From Patagioenas fasciata (taxonomy: Eukaryota; Chordata; Aves; Columbiformes; Columbidae), in assembly GCF_037038585.1 (NCBI RefSeq), contig NW_027288510.1, positions 1,927,001 through 1,991,000 on the forward strand: a stretch of 64,000 nucleotides of DNA, read 5' to 3'. The number at the start of each line of letters is the position of its first letter. Position 1 is the stretch's first letter. This document shows positions 33,001 to 48,000 of this stretch, in pieces. The notes beneath the pieces were generated by a model, which made no database searches, was not told the origin of the DNA, and saw only the letters and a program-made list of their open reading frames with translations. The translations under genes were made by a program, and so were the position numbers.

Positions 33001-36000
33001 GCCTGGATGTCTTTGCAGGGAGGACAAGGGAAAAAACACATTACATGGACATGCAAATAGTGAGAACAGAATTCATGGCTCTGGTGCACCTCTCCAGTGA
33101 AGGTTCCTCTTCACAAAGCATTTTGGGTTCATGTTCAGGTGAAGGGTCCTGCTATGCATTAAAGCATATTCATATACATCTGGAATAGCATAATACCTGT
33201 CTGGAAAATACAGTCCAACATTATTTATCCAAGCCACCATTAAGAGTGAGATTTTGTCACACTTAAAATGAACTTGCTATTGTTTTTCAGGTCTGTTCAC
33301 TTGTCCTTGAGAGTTGCACAGTGAGCTCTGCCCCCAGTCTATTCTCTTTAAGCAATTGCTGACATCCCCACGTTAAAATCCCAAGTGAGGGAGGTTTAGA
33401 GGATCCTACCTGTGAAAACCTCACTGTCAGGTGTCTGAAATGCAAGCACCATTCCCCTCTTGACATCACTGCCTTTATTCAACTCACTTAACTGAGTATT
33501 TTCCTAGACTAATCTAATTAATTTTTCAAATAAGACTGCAAGAAATACTGTACTGCTTTATTACAGCTCAAGCGTCTTATGATCTATGTGCAGACTCCCA
33601 CAGATTGTGAAATTAAACCCAGAATAGCAATCCAGCTTGTGTGGAGAGCTGGAATGTTCCTGCTTTTCATTCTCTAGCTGGCTGTCCCCAAAAGCAAGGG
33701 CACGGGGTGTGCGTTGGGAATGGGCACCATGAGCCCCGGGTCAGGAGGTGACTGACCCATATCCCCCACCTCCCCACATACATTAACTCCCTTACTTTTT
33801 TTTCCCAACAGAAACTTCACAACAAATTCAAGATGTCATCCATAAGCTGTTGGAGATGGAATAATTTGTGTGTTTCAGCAAAACGCAATTTCCAAATGCG
33901 CTGAATCGAAATCACTCAGCTCCAGTGAAAATCATGCTGAATACTCAAACCTCGCCTTCCCGATTACTCACAATATTAACTGGAGGGATACTGACAGGTT
34001 TTGTTGAAAATCCCAATTTATGTAAAGTGCAAAAGAAGCACAAGATTAAAATTACTGTCACCTTTCTGCAAGCAGAAACACCAATGGACATCAGGTTGCA
34101 TATGACTCATTAATACAAAGAAGTAAATGCCCAAACTATAAGGGAAGCCATGCCCCAGCACAGCCAGCACGCTGCACCGCAAAAGGAACAGATTGCTGAG
34201 CTCTTAGAACAGAACTGGTTAAACAGCTAGTTAAAAGGAGTAGAAATTTATATATATATATGTATTTTTTTAATTTGCATGAGAGTAACTGCATTAGGTT
34301 ACCAGGTCCAGCAAACCTGAAATCACCCACACAAGCGTGCAGCAGGACAGCGGCTTCCTTCTAGCTTAGTCACAAACCTGCTCTTCATGATACAATGTTT
34401 CCAGGCAAAATCAGTTAAAACTATGATTTACAGGGGAGGTTCATCTTCAGAAATTATCTGAGGCCAGGTCTGCATTTCAGCCCCCAAAAATCAGACCACA
34501 CCTGGAATATTGTGTCCAGTTGTGGCCCCTCCGTTCCAGAAGGACAGGGAACTGCTGCAGAGAGTCCAGCGCAGCCACCAAGATGCTGGAGGGAGTGGAG
34601 CATCTCCCGTGTGAGGAAAGGCTGAGGGAGCTGGGGCTCTGGAGCTGGACAAGAGGAGACTGAGGGGGGACTCATTCGTGTTTACAGATATATAAAGGGG
34701 CAGTGTCAGGAGGATGGAGCCAGGCTCTTCTCAGTGACAACCAATGACAGGACAAGAGGCAGTGGGTACAAACTGGAACACAGGAGGTTCCACTTAAATT
34801 GGAGAAGAAACTTCTTCCTGGTGAGGGTGACAGAGCCTGGCCCAGGCTGCCCAGGGAGGTTGTGGAGTCTCCTTCTCTGCAGACATTCAAACCCGCCTGG
34901 ACCCCTTCCTGTGGAACCTCAGCTGGGTGTTCCTGCTCCATGGGGGGATTGCACTGGATGAGCTTTCCAGGTCCCTTCAACCCCTGACATTCTGGGATTC
35001 TGTGATTCTGTGGAATTCCCAACAAGCATTTAAATCATGTATAAGAGCTGGAGGTACGTGTCACGATCCATACCACAGGCATGTAAATAGCTTCATAATG
35101 ATCAACGGAGGCTCGCTATTTTCATATAGTCCCACGTGTCCAGTTTCCACAGGGAATCCAGCTGGACCTCCAGGCATCGGAATGCAAGCAGGCTTTCCAA
35201 AGGATCCAGGCAATTTAAGTGCCTCAGTCCATTCAAACTAGTAGCCTGAATTCACGTAATCTCACATTATATACATTTGAAAATCCCACTGAGAATTGTG
35301 TAAACGTGCCTCTAACCCAGTTGTGAAAGCATTTAGGGACATCCTGGTGTAACTAGTTCTGTGGCTGGCTGTCAAGTGAAGACAAAAAGCACTTGATCCA
35401 TGTCATGTACAATAAACGTCTGTGCCGTATGCAGAGCATCAAGGGCCAAAGATGTAACAGCAACCAGACTTCAAACGACCAGCAGCATGCTGACCCTCCA
35501 TCCGACAGCCCCGCATCCTCACAGTGTCAAAAGATCCCCCCAGCAGCAGCTGGAGAAGCAGGGCAGTATTTGTGCAGGACACACCACGTGGGCAGATGAA
35601 GCTTCTGCACACCTCCAGCTCCTTCTGCTCTAATAATGGATACCGACATCCTCCAGAAACCTCCATGGAAACAATCTGCATGGATAAAAGCTACAATGAG
35701 AGCATAAAGACAGAAAACTCCCTTACACGTGGCACATGGCGTCCTCAAACAGCACCAGGCTCATGGCAGCGTTGACTTCGTTGTAGCTGTCCAAGGCTTC
35801 CACAAGGATCTTGTTCAGCTCCTCCCAGGTCGGAACTGGCCTGTAGCTGGGTTCTCCAACGCCTTTAGCGAAATGGCAATAAATGTTCATTCGCTTGGTC
35901 TGCTCTAAAGTTTCCTCAATGTCCTGTCAAATTTAAAAATCATTTTTAAAAAAGGTATATAAGAAGTAAAGGAGAAAACACTGCAGCTCTATGTCATCTT

Positions 36001-39000
36001 TCCAAGTGAAGCACAGTGTTCCAAAAAATGTCCATATAGCTGCACCTGTGTGTTGAAAAAGGGGAAAGAGCGACAAAAAGGAAGGAAAGGGAAAGGATAA
36101 AGCCCCAATACTTGCTCTGGACCTTTTGTAAATCACAAGAACTCATCACCTTAAGAAAATGTGAGCACAAGAAAAGCCCCACAGCAACAGCTACAGCATG
36201 ACACTGTTGCATGGACAATGATTAACAGCCAGAGGAAAAAGCACTGTCTGCGTTACTGTGATATTTGCAGGACTCCAATGGCAACACTGCCGGGTGATGA
36301 CAGGACTGAAGCAAAGCAGGTCTAGAGCTTCCATTAGGAAGATATTTTGGAAAAAAAGGAAAGCACTAGGGATTTGTGCCTGCATCTCACTTTACTCCCA
36401 CCAAGACTGGGGATCTGACTCTTTTGCTTTTGCCACAAGACTCAAGACATTTAAATAAAATAATTTAATTAATTCACAGAGCCGAAATCTCCTCTCCCCG
36501 GTGCCCTTAGGGAGAGCATCGTTCACCCAAATACCAACATTGGCAGCCCAGGAAGCAGTTGACAGAGATTTTGCTCCTGGTGTCCCACCAAGAGCATCAC
36601 ACTCCCTGCAAGTGAGAGACTGGCAGACCTTGGGTCAAACTTCTCTTGCCCAAGGAACCTTTTTCCTGTAAGCACGTACGTTATTATCAGAGTTATGAAC
36701 CTCAACACTTACGTCACATAATTTCTTCACCGTCTCCAGCTGGATTTTATCAAAGGTACCATAATCCTTTTCTTCAACCATCTTATCCCGGTAGACTCGG
36801 TTTGACTCGTGCAGGTAGAGTTTCACCAGGTCTTGGGGGTGCTGCAGACGTTCCGGGGTAGAGAACAGAAGGCCCTGTGGGGTGCAGAGACCAGCAGTAA
36901 ACCCCACCTTGACCTGAAGGGCCTGATGTCTCCCCAGCATCCAGGCTGAATGGGGCTGAATCACTCAAAATGCAGAGTTACTGTAACAACCTGCAAATAA
37001 ACTTCTGAAGAAGCCCCTGGAGAACGTGCCCTTCGTTACCTCCAATTTCCCAAAGCAATTGTATATATTACACCAATTTTAACAGCCAAAGTGCATCCCC
37101 AGCGCAGCCTGATCTCCAAGAGTGCGTAGGGTCAGACACCAGCCCGACGGGCGGGTTTCTGCATCCCAACACCACAGCACGGCTGCTTTGTCAAGAAGAA
37201 GATAGTTTGGACATCTTAGCGGTGATGATTTTTTTCTAAAATCAATTAATTTTAATTAGGTGCATTCTGGCTGCAGGAAATATTAGTTTCTGTCTGCTTA
37301 TCACAGCATGTTTACCATGAACTCTATTAAAATGCATAAAAGAATTATATTTCAAAGAGGTGTCACCTATTACTAAGCCTATTAACAGCACCCAGGGTTT
37401 TCAATGGCATGTATTAAACAGACAGTTTTTATTCCTAACATCTAATTATTTACACACAAAACATAAAATGTATTAAAAGCAATGTAAAGCAGGCCATCTC
37501 AGCTCGATGGATCATGGCTCAAATCATTTGGGTTTCACATTTGTCATTACAGCTGTCAAGCTGTTATTTTATTTATTTCAGAGAAAAGATAGTGAGAAGA
37601 GCTGATGACTCAAAGAGAATAAGGTGAAACCCATCAGGTCCTAAAAAAAAGTCACTCTAAAGACACTCCAAGCCACAAAAGTTGTGTTCTTGATGCAAGC
37701 AAATGTAAGGCTCAGAGGGAAGAAAATCCACGTTTCACAAATCTGTAAGCAGTTTATTAACTTAACACCTGAACATCTCCCCTTCCTTCACTTTACAGAC
37801 CCGACTCTCCCGACTCCTCTCAGCAGAGCTACCAGGCTCTGCCACGGCAACCAGCTGCGTCCCCAGAGAGCGACGGGGACGCTCTAGATATGGAAGAAAT
37901 TGCTGCCCCTGAGGGTGGTGAGAGCCTGGCCCAGGTTGGCCAGAGAGGTGGTGGATGAACCATCCCTGGAGACCAGGCAAGAAAAATAAATAACTTTTTC
38001 TTTGCAGTCTAAATAACATTTAAAATTATACTAACTAGTGCAGCATAGCGACCCCTTTCTAGCTGTCCTGCACTGCTGGATGAAGCACCTGCTCTCCTTT
38101 CTCCTGACGTTCTTCTTGGGGAGCCTGGAGCTGCCTCAGCAGCGGTGACATGAAAACAATGACAAACACAACAACAGCGTGTGGGCCACAAACTCAAGAG
38201 TCCTATTTAAAGTGCCAATTTTTAAATCTGCTCTGATATCAGGGAGGGTTGACGAGAGGCTCCAGTCACCCCCTTGGCACTGCATAGAATCACAGAATCA
38301 TTTCAGCTGGAAGAGACCCTCACGAGCATCGAGTCCAACCATACCCTAATTCTAGCATGAAACCATGTCCCTAAGCACCTTGTTTAAACACCTTTCAAAC
38401 CCCTCCGGGGATGATGACTCCACCACTGCCCTGGGCAGCCTGTTCCATAGCACCGTGGTTGCCATGTGCGATAGAGCAGCTGCTGGCACCTGGATCTCTG
38501 TTAGGAAGAAAAATAGCAGAGATGGGAAGAGAGAAGGAGGGGGAAGCTGTGAAACCAGACTGGCTCAGGTAACCACACGCCAGCCAAACCCAAGGTAAAG
38601 CTGTGCCAAACAACCGTGCCAGACCAAGGCACAAAACAAACTCTTGCTGACCCTGCGCCCATCTCGCCGCCGTCATTCCCAACTCAGCCACAATGTCAGC
38701 ACGTAACACACAAGGTGCATTTCGGTGCTTCAAGCCTGAAGTTTGCAGGGCTCTTTAGTGAGCTCAACCAAGGGTGAACATGAAAATCCCTCCCCATGCA
38801 AAGGAGTGAGGAGTTCACTGGCAGCGGAGCCGACGTGGAGCAGCAGGACACGCCGGAGCCCCCGCTGCTGTCTGGCTGTCAGGAGGAGAGAGCCTGCTCT
38901 TCCCCAGCTGCCACAGATCTTAATGTGACATGCTGCTTCAAAATCTTGTTAGAAATAGGAATAAAAAGCAAAATACAACCCTGCTGGGTCTGTGATTATT

Positions 39001-42000
39001 ATTTTACAGAGATGACAGATATAATTTAGAGCATAATACCATGGTAACCCTTTCAGATGGAAAGAAAGACAGCAGCAGGGCTTTCTCTGGTGGGAGCCAG
39101 CGGGGAATGTATTTTTAAAAAGCATAATCCACAACTCTGTCACTGCAGAGACCTGTCTGCTTTAATCAAGGGTAAATTGCTTGGAGCGTACCAATCAATT
39201 GAACTCTGCAGTGCATGGTGGGACCCAGAGGCACGAAAAGGTGCTGTAGAAGTGCAAGACAAAGTAGTGTCGGACTTGAACCACAGACGGGACCCACTAC
39301 AGAGCGAAAGTAACAGATAATACCTTCTGATGAGCCCAAAGGATTACAAAGGACTGAAGGGTGACCTTGCCCCTGCAGCAGTAACATCAGTAACAGTAAA
39401 TTATATACTCACAACAACCAGGAGCCAGGCTGCCGTTCCTGCAGACCTTGCCTAACCCTGCTCCAGCCCCTTCTTGCCTGTCATCCCTGACTGTGGTTTC
39501 CAGCCCCTCCTCATATTTCCAGTGAAACGTGACAGCAAATTAAAGTTAGATTATTACAAATTATTACGGTACTTGCTGAGCCTTCTGTAGTCATTTAAAA
39601 CCAGCCACGAGCCCAGGGGGCTGAAGATGGTCATAGATTTTGGGGTTCCTTGTTATTCTTTTTAAAAATCAGGAAGCAGCATCCTTCAGCCCAGACCCTG
39701 GTGTGTTCCCAGGTCAGCAGTGACCCGAATGTGTTTGTGTACTCAGCAGAGGAACCATGCCCAGTGCTGGCTTCCCCTCTTCATCCCCCTTCTTCACCCA
39801 CAGCCCTTCTGCCAGTCGCCACCTCCCTGGAGACTCATGTTCCCCTTTGGGAGCCAAACCCCCCCACAACACACACATTACCCTGGTGCCACATAGGACA
39901 GACCAGCTTAGCTCTACTTGAGGGCCTGAACCAAAGTTTCACCCTTGGCCAGCTGACGCCAGACAAGCAGCAGCACTGAGTACAATGCTGAGGCATTTAA
40001 TGCTGTCCAGCTGAAGGTGAAGTCCAGAGACAAAATCAAATTAGAACAGTGGATGAAAATCATTGTTCTGCAAGGATACATGGAATTTCTCACAGCCTTC
40101 CCAAGTCAACACAACTAGATGGTTTGGTAGGGGTCTGGAGCATCTTTCTGATGAGGAAAGACTCAGTGAGAGTTGGGGCTGTTAAGCTGGAGAAGAGAAG
40201 CTGAGAGGGATCTGATCAATGGATCAATATCTCAGGGTGGGTGTCAGAGGACAGACCAGACTCTGTTCAGTGGTGCCCAGCGCCAGGGTGAGGGGCAACG
40301 GGCACAGACTGAAACACAGGAGGCTCCATCTGAACATGAGCAGAAACTTGTTTGCTGGGAGGTGCCAGAGCCTGGCCCAGGCTGCCCAGGGCGGGTGTGG
40401 AGTCTCCTTCTCTGAGACATTGAAACCCGCCTGGACCCACCTGTGTGATCTGCTCTGGGACCCTGCGTGAGCAGGGCTTGGACTGGGGGATCTGCAGAGG
40501 TCCCTCCAACTCAACCAGGCTGGGATTATGTGGGATTCTGTAATGCTGAGGCATTTAGTGTTTTCCAGCTGAAGGTGATGTCCAGAGACAAAAATCAAAT
40601 GAGAACAGTGGATGAAAATCATTGTTCTGTAGGGATACGTGGAATTTCCCACAGCCTTCCCAAGTCAACACAACTAGATGGTTCATCTCAGGAGAAACCT
40701 ATTGTACAGCCAGGGCAGCCTGGAAAACAACATGGCTCAAGCAGTTCAGACAGGAACCCACACAACAGAAGAAGACACCTGTGTCCTTGAACAGCCGCTG
40801 GAACCCAGGCTGGATATCCTGACATGTTTCAAAAAGCATTAGAGACCCACACTTGGGCAACAGAGTGAAACCACACCTGTGTCCCTGATGGGGCGCTGGA
40901 CACCCTTCTGGCCTCCACAGCCTCGGATGAACCTGGATATCCTCACCTACCTGAATCTGAGCACCTTGAACTGGAGCCTAATCCCACCTTAGATCTGCAA
41001 AGTGCTGATGTCTGACAAGAGGACAGTCACCTTGGACTCCTTTCACCTCCAGTGAATGAGGTGCTTCAGAAACACAGTTCCTCTGAGCTCTTCTCCGTGT
41101 TTGTCCAGGAGGAAGAGCTGATGCACTACAGACAGAAATGCCCATTTTTCTCTGCTGGGGGAGAGGACGCGACTCGCCAGGCAAAAGGGAATCCCACTGA
41201 AGATACTCAGACCCCCAGAGACGATCATTCCAATCAGTCAGGACAAACATGAACAGTGCTTGACAAAGTCAATCCACTGCTGCCTGCCGAGCCTCCTACC
41301 CCTGGGTGTATAGGTTGCTCTTTTCCCTTTGGTTTCACCAATACCTGACAAATCTCTCTGGTATTTTGCCATCATTTGTAGTGAACACCTGGAGTCACCT
41401 TCAGCTGAACCCTCGCTCCAAGCAACGCAGACATCAGCCTGACCAGCTGGAGCCAGGTGACAATGGGTCTTGGGTGCAGAAGGGAAAACATGAGAGCAGT
41501 AAGGACCTGTACCTGTTGAAAGGAATTATTGCTGACTTGATTTGGGGCCGTCTTCCTTGTTCTGTGCAACACTCACATGCATACAATGTCCAAATTCATT
41601 AGCTGCAGCAATTAAGATACAAGTTCTTGGAGTGTTTTGTAATGAGGTAATTAGCACAGGACTCCTTGTCATAAGAGCTGTCAGGCAGTTTTGACAAAGG
41701 GAATCAAGCTGGGCTTCTAAGGTTGGTAGGTGCAGCATTAATATATAATATATTATGTATATAACAGTATGTATATAATAGTGAGATAACAACAGAGCCA
41801 CTGGACAGGCTGCAAATGGAGCCATTTTAAGGACCTGTGCAGAGCCAGCAGTATCACAGCACAGCGGCAGCAAGTCCAGGGGCTGACCCCTCCACAGCTG
41901 CAATTTCTACGTGCTTTGTGCCTTTAACAGTTGTCATTGGCTGCTTGTATAACTACAGAACAGTCGGTAAAACAACAATCTCCCAATGCCCTTCACACAC

Positions 42001-45000
42001 ACAGCTATTGTGCAGGCGGTGTTTGATTGCTTGTCTGGGATTAAAAGGAATTTGAAAAAGGCAACATGCACCGAGCTACATCCACCAGTTCTCCATCTGC
42101 CCACAAGCTAAGGAAACTCACATGTCCCTAACCAGGAAAAGGGGGTTGTTTATTCCTTTATCTTTTTTTTTTTTCCCAGTTAGCATCATATCAAGGGTCA
42201 TGGGCCATGGTAGACTGGAAGGTGGGTGGAGAACTGGCTGGCCCAGCAGGCTCCGAGGTCTCACTGGAGCTCCAGTGCTCCGCAGGGGCTGGTACCGGGG
42301 CAGTGGGTGTCTCCATGCGGGAGCCAGCAGTGCTCTCCCAGCAGGGCTGCAGCTGGCACTGACCACGCAGAACGCAAAGGGAAGGACCTTGACAGGCAGG
42401 CAAAAGCTGTGTGAGGTTCAATCCACTTTTGGGGCCCCCAGGACAAGAAAGACATTGACATACTGGAACGAGTTCAACGGAGGCCACCAAGGTCATAAAA
42501 TGGTGGAGGACAGGACATGCAAGGAAAGGCTGAGAGAAATCGGTTTGTTCAGCTCGGGGAAAAGGTGAAGGGGAATTTTAATTCTGTTTCTACCCCTGGA
42601 GACATCCCAGGCCAGGCTGGATGGGGCTCTGAGCACCCTGAGCTGGTGAAGATGTCCCTGCTCATGGCAGGGGGGGCACTGGGGGAGCTGGGAAGGTCCC
42701 TCCAACCCAAACTGTTCTGTGATTCTTTGACTCTGTCTACAACTACCTAATAGGGAGTTATAGAGAAGACTGAGCCAATTTTTTTTGGAGGTGTATAGCA
42801 AAAGGACAAGAGGTAACAAACTGCAGGAAGGGAAATTCCAACTGAAATAAAAATATATCAGCTTCACCGTGGAGTGGGTTTAGTGGTGTGACAAGGGTCG
42901 GAGAGGTTATGGGAACTCCAGTCATGGAAACATTCAAAACTTGGCTGATCAGCCTGACCTGACTTTGAAGCCAGCACTGCACAAGAAGGGTTTGGACAAG
43001 AGAGTGTGAGCTAAATTATGAGTTTATGAAGATTGAATGAAAGTAACACATGGAAATGCATTCCCGGAGTCCAGAGCTTCTTTCACACTCAATTTCAGGA
43101 AGAAAATTGTGTTCCCGTAGGGACAAACAGGATATCAGGAGATCTCAAAAACTCAAGAATATTTAATGTGAAGGAATAATCAAGAATGAATCCAAAAGGT
43201 AAGGAAGGATTTCAAGAAAAATTGGACCACTATTTCAATAAACATTATGAAGCCCAGGAGCCAGACTCCCCCACTCCTGAAGCCACGTGATAAACAAAAC
43301 AACACCTGAGCTCAGTCGCTGCTCCTGCCCCAGCATCCAGACCTGGCAGGACATTTCCTAATATCCCACAACCTGAGCACCTTTCAAGCAGGTTACAGTT
43401 AAAATTAAAGCTTCCCATGGAAATGCTGCTTTTCTCTCTCTGCCTTTCAAAGCACAGATTAACTAGAAGTCAGGAGTTAACACGACCCACATCTAACATC
43501 AAAAGCTGCTGATGTTTAGCTGAGCATAAGTGACAGGTCTGATTCTTTCTTGGCACAAAAGAGTTATTAACTTTTTCAAGGCCCTGTTTTTGCATTTCCC
43601 ACTACGCCATTACTTCAGTTCTTGTGTGATGGACCAGACCACAAGGCACCAAACTTTCAGTACGTACTTAGGAGAACAGGTGTTAAGAAGGACAGCAACA
43701 AGTTACAAACCGGGGTTCTACAAGAGTTTATGGTGTTCCAAACCTCTCGATTCGGCTGCTGAGAACCTTCTCAAATTTTACTAATCAGCCTTAAACTCTG
43801 AAAGGCTCTTTGAGCAGTAATATCTACTGCTTCAAAGTATGAGATTTCAGGGGAAAAAAAAGTCTCTCCGTTGTTGGAAGAAAATATTTCTAAATCTGAA
43901 CAACTTCCCCTTGGTACAGAACTGGCTCTGGTGGAAATTCAGTTTTAGCAATTAAGTCAAAGCTGGGTTTGATTCAATTATCACCTTTTTAAATGCCACC
44001 CTTCATGCACATACTGAGCATCTGACCATCAAGAAGCTAAGAGGACATGCCAGTACAGGCCAACAAGCTAAGCTGGATCTAACTTCAGGGCCAGTAACCC
44101 ACTAACTATCCACCACCTGCTTCAGTACAATAAAATAATTTGCCTGTGTGGTGGAACAGTGCCATTAATCCCCACATTTACACGTGTGGAACTGAGGCTC
44201 CCAAAGATGAGCGCAGCTCCATCGCACTCACCATCAGTCATTTAAGTGCTGAAGTCGGAAGCCCAAAGCTCCCTTCAGCTGGTCCCTTCTACAGCCAGAG
44301 GGCGTTTCAACCCACCCCAAACCTGCACATCCATCTGGAACTACTCATCCCTCCCCGCTGACCACAAGAGGCTGGAAAGTAACTAAGCTTCTCAAAGCCA
44401 TGGGCAATGGTTCTGGAATCCATCCAAAACTAACAAGGAATTAAGGAACGGCCTAAGGTCACCCACTTTACTCAGGGCACACATGTGCTGTGTCATTTTT
44501 AGGTAGGAGACTGCATTCTGCCCACCAGAGCTAGAGGAACACAGCTCCGCAGCCTCTTGTAGCATCGGGACAAGCTTCAAGTCCCACAGGACAGCAACTG
44601 CACTTACTTGGAAGATATTGGAGAAGTCTCTCAAGTTGAAAATGTAGTGGAACTTGATGGCTGTTGGAAGGAATGTAGCGGCTACTTTCTGGTGCAGTCC
44701 CAGGGCAAGGGCAATCAGCTGCTGAGCTGATTTTTGCACAGCCCCCGAGAAATTTCCACTTGTCAGGTGCTGCGTTAAAATGGTGCTAGAGATCCTGGAC
44801 AAGGCATCCTGCCCAGGGATGGACAGCGCGAAGACACAGAAGTGACGCTGAGGGAGAGAAAGGAAGGCATGGAAAGGTCAGAGAGCTAGAAAAACACCTT
44901 TCAAGCAAAATGCCCTTGGGGATTTGCTGTGATAATCTCATCTAGGCTCCCTTTCCCATGAAATGCTGGACCAGATGATCTTTTGAGGTCCCTTCCAACC

Positions 45001-48000
45001 TGGGTTGTTCTATGATTCTCTGATTTGCAGTCCACCTGAACAAGGTTATTTCCCTCTCCCAGTTTGCCAGCAGAGCTCAGGTGGGAAGTGACATCACTCT
45101 GCTCACTAAACCAGGGATTTTCAACTGCATCTCACCAATGCTACACTGGAAGTGCAGTCCATCGAAGAGCCAAAGGGCTCTGAAGGTCCCACCGACCTCT
45201 GACAAAGCCCAGTCACTGTCTCTATTAAGAGCAGCCCCTGGAAGGTGCCATCTCCCAGAGGACCTCTTTACTAATTTGGAACTTGCAAAGTTGCCCATGG
45301 GACACTTCATTTTAACTCCACACCTTGCTGAAGAGGAGCCAGGGTCCAAGCTGACTCTGGTCATTAGGTTTCTCCATGATGAAATGAATTTTGCTCACTG
45401 CTACCCAGTCCCTCCATCGGTTGGCAGCTCCCAAAAATCAAAGTCTAATGTTTAAGATCTCTTCCCAAATCTTCTGTTATCAGCAGCGCTTGAACTGCTT
45501 TTTGTTTGGCTTGGGGTTTTTTTGTTCGGTTAGGTTTTTGGGGGGATTTGGTTGGTTGGTTGGTTTTGGTGTTCTTTGTTTTGTTGGTTTTGTTTGGTTG
45601 CTTGGTTTGGGGTTTGTTGGGGTTTTTGTTGTTGTTGTGTTTTGGTGTGGCTTGGGTTTTTTTTTAGTTTTGTCTGTTTTCTTCGTTTGGGTTTCTCCCC
45701 CACACCTCTTTTTACTGACAGCTGCATCAGACAATTCTGGAAAGCAGGCGGCGTTAATGCACCACGCTTCAGAGCTAAATACGAGCTAAATGAAGGCAAA
45801 ATCTGCCTGTACGGACCAGAAGGTTGTCCTGAAAGTAGGTGTTAAGCTGGCTGGCAACTTTTGACTTCCTCCTCTGACGGAGCTGCAGAATGCGAGGAAA
45901 AACAAACAAGGGAATAAGGGACCCAGTTCGGTGCTTCACTATTAGGAATCACAGTCACTCGACAGATTCGTGCCATTTGTACTGATAAAACAACAGCAGG
46001 ATCTGCCAGTGGTTGTCCTCTAACCTCACGTTTAAATGATCCACCCCAAAATAAACCCAGCGATGCACCTGCCGTTGTGCAGGGCTTTACCTGCAGCCGA
46101 GGGTTGATGGTGAAGCTCCCCGCCGTCGGGTTCATGCACGACACATACTGCACGTTCGTGATCTCCTTCAGCGACAGCTTGGTCCGGTCGTACCTTCGGG
46201 CAAAACACAAGCAGCAGCACAGTGACCACGGCCACTGCCTCTCTCAGTACGTGTCCCTGGGCTGCCAGAGGCCGCTTGTCTTCAGGGGGTCAAATTCTGC
46301 GTCTTGCCAAGATGAGGCCCAGGCCCAGGTTGCCGGCCTATCTGTACACGGCCTGGCACACGCGAGTCCTGCTCCTGGTGGAAATCCTTCAGCTTCAACA
46401 ACCTGTAGCTAATATTTCTATCAGTAATAAGCACTGAGCAAAGCCCCTGGGCCATACTCTTCACTTGCATGGAAATGGCAGAAAACAGCAGGAGTGTCTC
46501 TGGTTTGATCCCAACCCGGGACAGGGTGTGAGAGACTACAAGGGTGACTCTCAAACACTGTGGCAAACCCAGCCCTGCAACACCCAGTCATGGGAGACGG
46601 GCCATCGTGAGCAGGTGAATGGTGATTTACATGTCAAGGCCGAGGTGACAGCCACAGACAAAGGCTGGGTGACACAGGCAGTGCTGTGTTGAAGGACACG
46701 CAGCCTGTGCGCTGACAGGCCCGACACGGTGTCAAGGCCCAGGCTGAGAGACCCTCCGGGCCTCCCCCATCTTCCACAATCACCCCCAGTGACGCCTGCA
46801 CAAAAGCCCAGGTGATCCCGAGGGCTATAAACCCTATAAAACCTGTGCCAGCACGGGCAGGGTGCCACCCTGGGGACCCTTCCACCCACCGGGCTGACCA
46901 CGGGAACCGAACCACACACCACAGGGTGCTGAACCCTGACTACAGACCCAAGCATTCCTGCATAGGAACTGGACCTGAGACTACAAACCCCTCAAACACA
47001 CCACGGAGCCCTAAGGGTGGTGAGACCTTTCCTTTCCCTTTCCTTTTCCTTCCCTTCCCATTTCCTTCCCCCTTCCTTTCCCCTTCTTTTCTTCCTCTCT
47101 CTTTCCTTCCTATATTCCTATTTCTTTGCCTTCCTTTTTGTGAGTAATACAGTAACATAAGGTTTAGAGCCCCACTTGTGCCACAAAACTCTTTCATGTG
47201 AATCTTTTCGCTGCTAAACTGTTTATCGATTGAGCTTAAGTAACATAAATCCTTCTGCCACTGAGTCATTTGCCAATTGGACCAAGCTACAAAAAATAAA
47301 GGTCTTTTGTTTGTGGACCTTCAGGATTGTATGTACTTTTTTCCAACCCAGGGGACTGACAAATCTCAGTCACACTTCCCCCAACCATAGCGCCAGGTGG
47401 GACATGACAAGGGTCAGCAGGCTGCTGCTGCCGGGGGAGGACAGGGAGTCCTGGGCTCCCTGGTTTAAGAAGGACAAGGAATTACTGGAGAGAGTCCAGC
47501 GGTGGCTACAAAGATGCTAAGGGATCTGGAGCACCTTTCTTGTGACAAGAAACTGAGAGAGCTGGGGCTGTTGAGCTGGAGAAGAGAAGCTGAGAGGGAT
47601 CTGATCAATGGATCAATATCTCAGGGTGGGTGTCAGAGGATGGACCAGACTCTGTTCAGTGGTGCCCAACGCCAGGGTGAGGGGCAGCGGGCACAGACTG
47701 AAACACAGGAGGCTCCATCTGAACATGAGCAGAAACTTGTTTGCTGGGAGGTGCCAGAGCCTGGCCCAGGCTGCCCAGAGCGGGTGTGGAGGAATTGAAA
47801 ACCATTCCAGTGGTTAAAATTCAGACAGTCAAGAAAACACACCTTCAATGAAAATAAAGAAATAATGGGAAGGGTTATTAGAATGGAGTCGTGAGACAGG
47901 TAAACTGAGCCTTGGCAGCTAGGAAGTGTCAGGTAGTCTGTAAACCCTGCCGTACCCAACCAACGGGGAACTGGGGAGGGAATTTGCAGTTGGGATTAGG

